Source: Haliscomenobacter sp040403615
GTDB lineage: Bacteria; Bacteroidota; Bacteroidia; Chitinophagales; Saprospiraceae
DNA length: 64,000 nt
Assembly (NCBI RefSeq): GCF_040403615.1
Contig: NZ_JBBAKG010000014.1
Span: forward strand, 24,777 to 88,776
Reading direction: 5' to 3'
Shown here: positions 60,907-64,000 of the stretch, one piece after another
How positions within the stretch are numbered: the stretch's first letter is position 1
How the letters are laid out: each line of letters begins with the position of its first letter
Notes under the pieces: model-generated
What the model was told of the DNA's origin: nothing
Databases searched by the model: none
The model's input: only the letters and a program-made list of their open reading frames with translations
Position numbers and translations under genes: made by a program

Positions 60907-62160
60907 ATGGCTGAGTTTTCTGAAATTCGCAATCGGCTATCCAACGTTGAAAACTTGGAGAAAGAACTGCATTTGAAACAATTGCAGATCAATCGCCTAT
61001 TGAGCATCACTCAGGCCATCAACAACAATGTGTCTGGCGTTGAGCTGTATGACATGTACCGCTCCTTTTTGAGTTGGGAAATGGGCATCAAGAAAATGGC
61101 CCTTTTTGTACATGAAGAGGACATCTGGCATTGCGCAGCCTCTTTGGGAATTCCAGATAACCTGCTCAGTGAAGACATCACAGGTTATCTTCCCCAGTAT
61201 ACCCGCCTGCGCAACCTGGAAGAGACCGAATCCGCACTCATGCGGCAATTTGATGTCGTGATTCCAGTACGGCACAAAGACAACGCGATTGCTTACGTCT
61301 TCATCGGTGGTTTTGCCGAAGACGATGACATGTACAACAAGGTTCAGATCATTACCACGATTACCAATATCATTGCGGTAGCGATGGAAAATAAGCGCTT
61401 GTTCAAACGCCAGTTGGAGCAAGAGCGCCTAAAACGGGAAATGGAATTGGCAGGGGATGTACAAAAACTGCTTATTCCTCAAAAGCTGCCTTCCTGTGAC
61501 AATTACGAATTTGCCAGCATTTACAAACCGCATTTTGGAGTAGGTGGTGATTATTTTGACTTTATTGAATTTCCCGACGGCAAAATTGTTTTTTGTGTAG
61601 GCGATTTTACTGGAAAAGGCTTATCTGCGGCGCTTTTGATGGCCAATTTTCAAGCCAATTTCCACACCCTGATCAATAAGCAGGCCGATTTGGATGAATT
61701 CATCCGGGATTTGAATCAATCGGTTAACCTGATTACCCAAGGAGATCGATTCATTACTTTTTTTATTGCGGAGTACAATACCCATACCCGCAATATTCGC
61801 TACGTCAATGCAGGACACAACCCTCCCATATTGGTGTCCAAAGATCGCCTTTTGCCCCTCAATAAAGGTTGTATCATGCTGGGATCGTACGCCACCATTC
61901 CCGAAATTGAAATCGGAGAATGCCACATCAATGAAGAGGAGGCCATTATTTTGGCCTATACAGATGGATTGACCGACATTCGCAATAGTGCAGGCGATTT
62001 TGTAGACGAAGATTTATTGTATCGCTTTGTACAGGATAACTTTTTACTCGGGGCTGAAGAATTCAATGAACGCTTGTTGGGTATTCTGGACGCCTTTCGC
62101 GGAGAAGAAAACTATCCCGACGATTTTACTGTTCTAACCTGCAAGATTCACAACCGATAG
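60907..62160 (+). CDS. GAF-like SpoIIE/RsbU-type PP2C phosphatase
   Basis: The 417-residue protein has a coiled N-terminus, a GAF-like domain (about 30-170), a coiled linker with QERLKREMELAGDVQKLLIP, and a PP2C/SpoIIE phosphatase domain (about 190-415; GGDYFDFIEFPDG, VGDFTGKGLSAALLMA, AGHNPPILV, YTDGLTD). Such proteins dephosphorylate anti-anti-sigma factors in partner-switching. No STAS or HATPase partner is in the window. Confidence 0.92.
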   Translation: MAEFSEIRNRLSNVENLEKELHLKQLQINRLLSITQAINNNVSGVELYDMYRSFLSWEMGIKKMALFVHEEDIWHCAASLGIPDNLLSEDITGYLPQYTRLRNLEETESALMRQFDVVIPVRHKDNAIAYVFIGGFAEDDDMYNKVQIITTITNIIAVAMENKRLFKRQLEQERLKREMELAGDVQKLLIPQKLPSCDNYEFASIYKPHFGVGGDYFDFIEFPDGKIVFCVGDFTGKGLSAALLMANFQANFHTLINKQADLDEFIRDLNQSVNLITQGDRFITFFIAEYNTHTRNIRYVNAGHNPPILVSKDRLLPLNKGCIMLGSYATIPEIEIGECHINEEEAIILAYTDGLTDIRNSAGDFVDEDLLYRFVQDNFLLGAEEFNERLLGILDAFRGEENYPDDFTVLTCKIHNR

Positions 62161-62247
62161 AAACGCAGAAAAATTAACTTCACGATTTTGGGTTAATGAT
62201 CTGGTCTCGTCTTATTAAAAATTGGACTAGATTGTTGGGTTGTTGAT

Positions 62248-62280
62248 CGACTTAATTTTGATCGATGATAAATTAAGTCG
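62248..62280. repeat. 11-bp stem palindrome
   Basis: CGACTTAATTT (62248-62258) pairs perfectly with AAATTAAGTCG (62270-62280) with an ATCGAT-containing loop. It lies in the 256-bp gap between the phosphatase and TM2-TPR genes; the remainder shows nothing I recognise. It could be a terminator or an operator. Confidence 0.6.
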
Positions 62281-62416
62281 GAAATTGCCTTTGAACACGG
62301 TTTTTGTTATTTTACATCGCAAAATAAGTCCGGACAAAGCATCCATTCTCAAGCCACAATCGTTTTATCAGTATTTCTGGTTTGTATCTTAGGAGCCTAC
62401 GGCATAATTCATCATC

Positions 62417-63226
62417 ATGAAAGACAAAACAACTGCAGGTCTTTTAGCAATATTTTTGGGCGGATTAGGCGTCCATCGTTTCTATTTGGGACAAACGGGA
62501 ATGGGATTTATGCATCTTGCCTTTTTTTGGCTGCCAGTGCCTATTTCATGGGTGGTTGGCTTTATTCATGGCATTATGATCTTGACCATGGATGACGATA
62601 AGTTCAACCTCCAATACAACCCTGAACATTTCCGGGTAATCAAAAAAGGAAACCGCAGGCAAGATAAAGAGGTCAGAAGAGATGAGCGCCGCAACCCACA
62701 GAATGGTCAACGCCGCAGCAATGAGCCAGCACACCAAACCGTTGACTACGAAAAACAGCAAACGCTCAAAAAAAGCGGGATAGACAAGTACAAGGATTAT
62801 GATTACCAAGGAGCAATTGAAGAGTTCAAAAAAGCACTTGCCCTGGATCCCAACGACATTTCTATCCATTTTAACCTTGCTTGCACCTATTCCCTCAACG
62901 AAGAAGCGGATAAAGCCTTGGAGCACCTGGATCGGGCAGTTTCACTGGGCTTTACTGATTTTAAGCGCATCAAGGAGCACGATGCCCTCGCTTATTTGCG
63001 CATCCAGGATGCCTTTGATGAATTTGAGCAAAATGGTTTTAGACTAAAGCAAGCGACACCTCAAAGACAAGCCACCACCACTGTCCAAACGCAGGGAGGA
63101 CAGGAGTCGGCAGTGGAAGACCATTCCCAAATTTTGGAACAACTTCAAAAATTGAATGAACTGCGCCTCAAAGGTTTGTTGACCGAAGAAGAGTTTGTAA
63201 CGCAGAAAAGAAAACTGACGGACTAA
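62417..63226 (+). CDS. TM2, TPR and SHOCT domain protein
   Basis: The 269-residue protein joins a TM2 domain (about 1-60; LLAIFLGGLGVHRFYLGQTGMG with two helices), a basic linker, a TPR-like region (about 115-190; KYKDYDYQGAIEEFKKALALDPND) and a C-terminal SHOCT helix hairpin (about 238-268; LEQLQKLNELRLKGLLTEEEF). TM2 and SHOCT occur together in envelope-associated proteins of unknown function. It precedes the CBS gene by 9 bp. Confidence 0.88.
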   Translation: MKDKTTAGLLAIFLGGLGVHRFYLGQTGMGFMHLAFFWLPVPISWVVGFIHGIMILTMDDDKFNLQYNPEHFRVIKKGNRRQDKEVRRDERRNPQNGQRRSNEPAHQTVDYEKQQTLKKSGIDKYKDYDYQGAIEEFKKALALDPNDISIHFNLACTYSLNEEADKALEHLDRAVSLGFTDFKRIKEHDALAYLRIQDAFDEFEQNGFRLKQATPQRQATTTVQTQGGQESAVEDHSQILEQLQKLNELRLKGLLTEEEFVTQKRKLTD

Positions 63227-63235
63227 TTTATAGCG

Positions 63236-63895
63236 ATGATTGCAGAAACGTTGATTTCGACGGCCATTATTCCACTACAGACTTCGGATACCGGCGATGT
63301 AGCGTTAGAAATGATGAGCGAGTTTTATGTGCGGCACCTTCCGATCGTCAACAACCGCGAATTGCTGGGGGTTTTGTCGGAAGACGATGTGCTCAATTTT
63401 GACATCAACGAACCGATTGGCTCATACAGCCTTTCGCTGCAGCGACCTTATGTGCACCACAATGACCACATTTACGAGATTATGCGCCTGATCGCGGATC
63501 AGGATCTGTCTATCGTGCCTGTAGTAGATGCCGACAACAATTACCTGGGCGTTGTAACCTTGGAAGATCTCTTGCGTTACTTTGCCCGCACGGTTTCTTT
63601 TTCTGATACGGGGAGCATCATCGTGCTGGAATTGAGTCGCCGCGATTACTCCATGACCGAGATTGCCCGCATCGTGGAATCAGAAGGCGCTACCTTGCTG
63701 AGTTCTTTCATTACCTCGTATCCAGATTCTGAGCGCATCGACGTTACGCTCAAAGTCAATTTGCAGCACATCCACAATATCCTGGCTACATTTGAGCGCT
63801 TCAAGTACGAAATCAAAGCTTCTTTCAACGAAGCAGAATATCTGGACAGCCTGAAAGAGCGCTATCAGGGCTTGATGAGTTACTTGAATGTTTGA
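63236..63895 (+). CDS. CBS-pair protein with ACT-like tail
   Basis: The 219-residue protein has two CBS motifs (about 5-55 and 72-120; HLPIVNNRELLGVLS and SIVPVVDADNNYLGVVT) and a C-terminal ACT-like domain (about 125-200). It is very likely a nucleotide-binding regulator. It starts 9 bp after the TM2-TPR gene and is probably cotranscribed. Confidence 0.87.
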   Translation: MIAETLISTAIIPLQTSDTGDVALEMMSEFYVRHLPIVNNRELLGVLSEDDVLNFDINEPIGSYSLSLQRPYVHHNDHIYEIMRLIADQDLSIVPVVDADNNYLGVVTLEDLLRYFARTVSFSDTGSIIVLELSRRDYSMTEIARIVESEGATLLSSFITSYPDSERIDVTLKVNLQHIHNILATFERFKYEIKASFNEAEYLDSLKERYQGLMSYLNV

Positions 63896-63976
63896 TAGAT
63901 TAGGTTTTTTATTGAGTGAGTTGTTTGTTTTTAGGAAAAATGAAGATATATTGTTCCTAAATAAACTTTAGTCAAT

Positions 63977-64000
63977 ATGAAATCAATCAAACTAATTACT
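63977..64000 (+). CDS. Possible start of a further gene, partial
   Basis: An ATG opens eight codons (MKSIKLIT) at the right edge, after an AT-rich 81-bp gap. Only the start of what may be a signal-like peptide is present. Very tentative. Confidence 0.25.

Overview
The window reads as a chromosomal segment of a Bacteroidota bacterium. The evidence is a C-terminal type IX secretion sorting domain, promoter -7 boxes of the TAnnTTTG type, several outer-membrane barrels of Bacteroidota-restricted families (DUF6089, DUF3078, DUF5723 types), LpxH-type lipid A synthesis, and few Shine-Dalgarno sequences. Mid-range base composition and the gene mix suggest Saprospiria (a Haliscomenobacter/Lewinella-like organism), but that is inference. 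Gene density is high. Most genes are housekeeping or envelope genes in short operons, with no prophage, rRNA operon, CRISPR array or intact transposase.

Layout. 1-2.3 kb: tail of a drug/solute efflux operon on the minus strand (TetR regulator, TolC, adaptor lipoprotein), with a perfect operator palindrome at the regulator start and a near-copy inside tolC. 2.4-7.3 kb: lpxH with a coupled beta-propeller gene, an SDR lacking its catalytic pair, and a T9SS-secreted protein. 7.3-10.6 kb: a sensory island with a CBS protein, a thioredoxin-fold protein without cysteines, a FixL-like PAS histidine kinase, and a response regulator fused to a Crp/Fnr module. 10.6-17.5 kb: family-4-like uracil-DNA glycosylase, TolB-like propeller, OsmC, nitrilase, GH43-like protein, a RhuM remnant and a DUF6089 barrel. 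17.7-25.3 kb: a plus-strand run of lipoprotein cyclophilin, acyltransferase, Omp85-like protein, NAD kinase, Xaa-Pro aminopeptidase and a two-module AAA protein. 26.3-29.8 kb: glucosaminidase, retropepsin-like protein and PgeF. 30-33 kb: minus-strand glycosyltransferase, membrane protein, RNase HII and DUF1963 protein. 33.3-43.6 kb: RND exporter, MltD-like transglycosylase, DUF937 protein, LpxD, fasciclin protein, DUF3078 barrel, MscS channel, ECF sigma factor and CutC. 43.7-53 kb: DUF5723 barrel, tRNA-Met, ModB/ModC, an RsmI-like methylase, AlkB divergent from a PaaE-like reductase, and an OmpA-family protein ending in a tandem repeat. 53-64 kb: Lys/Ala-rich secreted protein, GatA, GreA with an attenuator-like leader, HIT protein, HolB-RicT, glutathione peroxidase, PrsW, SpoIIE-type phosphatase, TM2-TPR-SHOCT protein and a CBS protein.

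How the parts work together. The envelope theme dominates: lipid A (LpxH, LpxD), peptidoglycan (glucosaminidase, MltD, PgeF), barrel insertion (Omp85-like) and efflux. The most system-like cluster is 7.3-10.6 kb, where an apparent oxygen/redox-type PAS kinase sits 12 bp before a regulator that merges the FixJ-receiver and FixK-Crp roles, divergent from two small accessory genes and sharing a palindromic control region with them.

Non-coding structure is unusually rich. A ~117-bp inverted-repeat element occurs twice, and its outer end recurs alone at two more loci, where it carries a good -7 promoter box facing a gene. Two further long terminal-inverted-repeat elements, a 23/24-bp alternating tandem array and several perfect palindromes sit between genes. 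Start codons were moved to internal ATGs where a signal peptide, a Met before a conserved domain or an overlap with a neighbour supported this.
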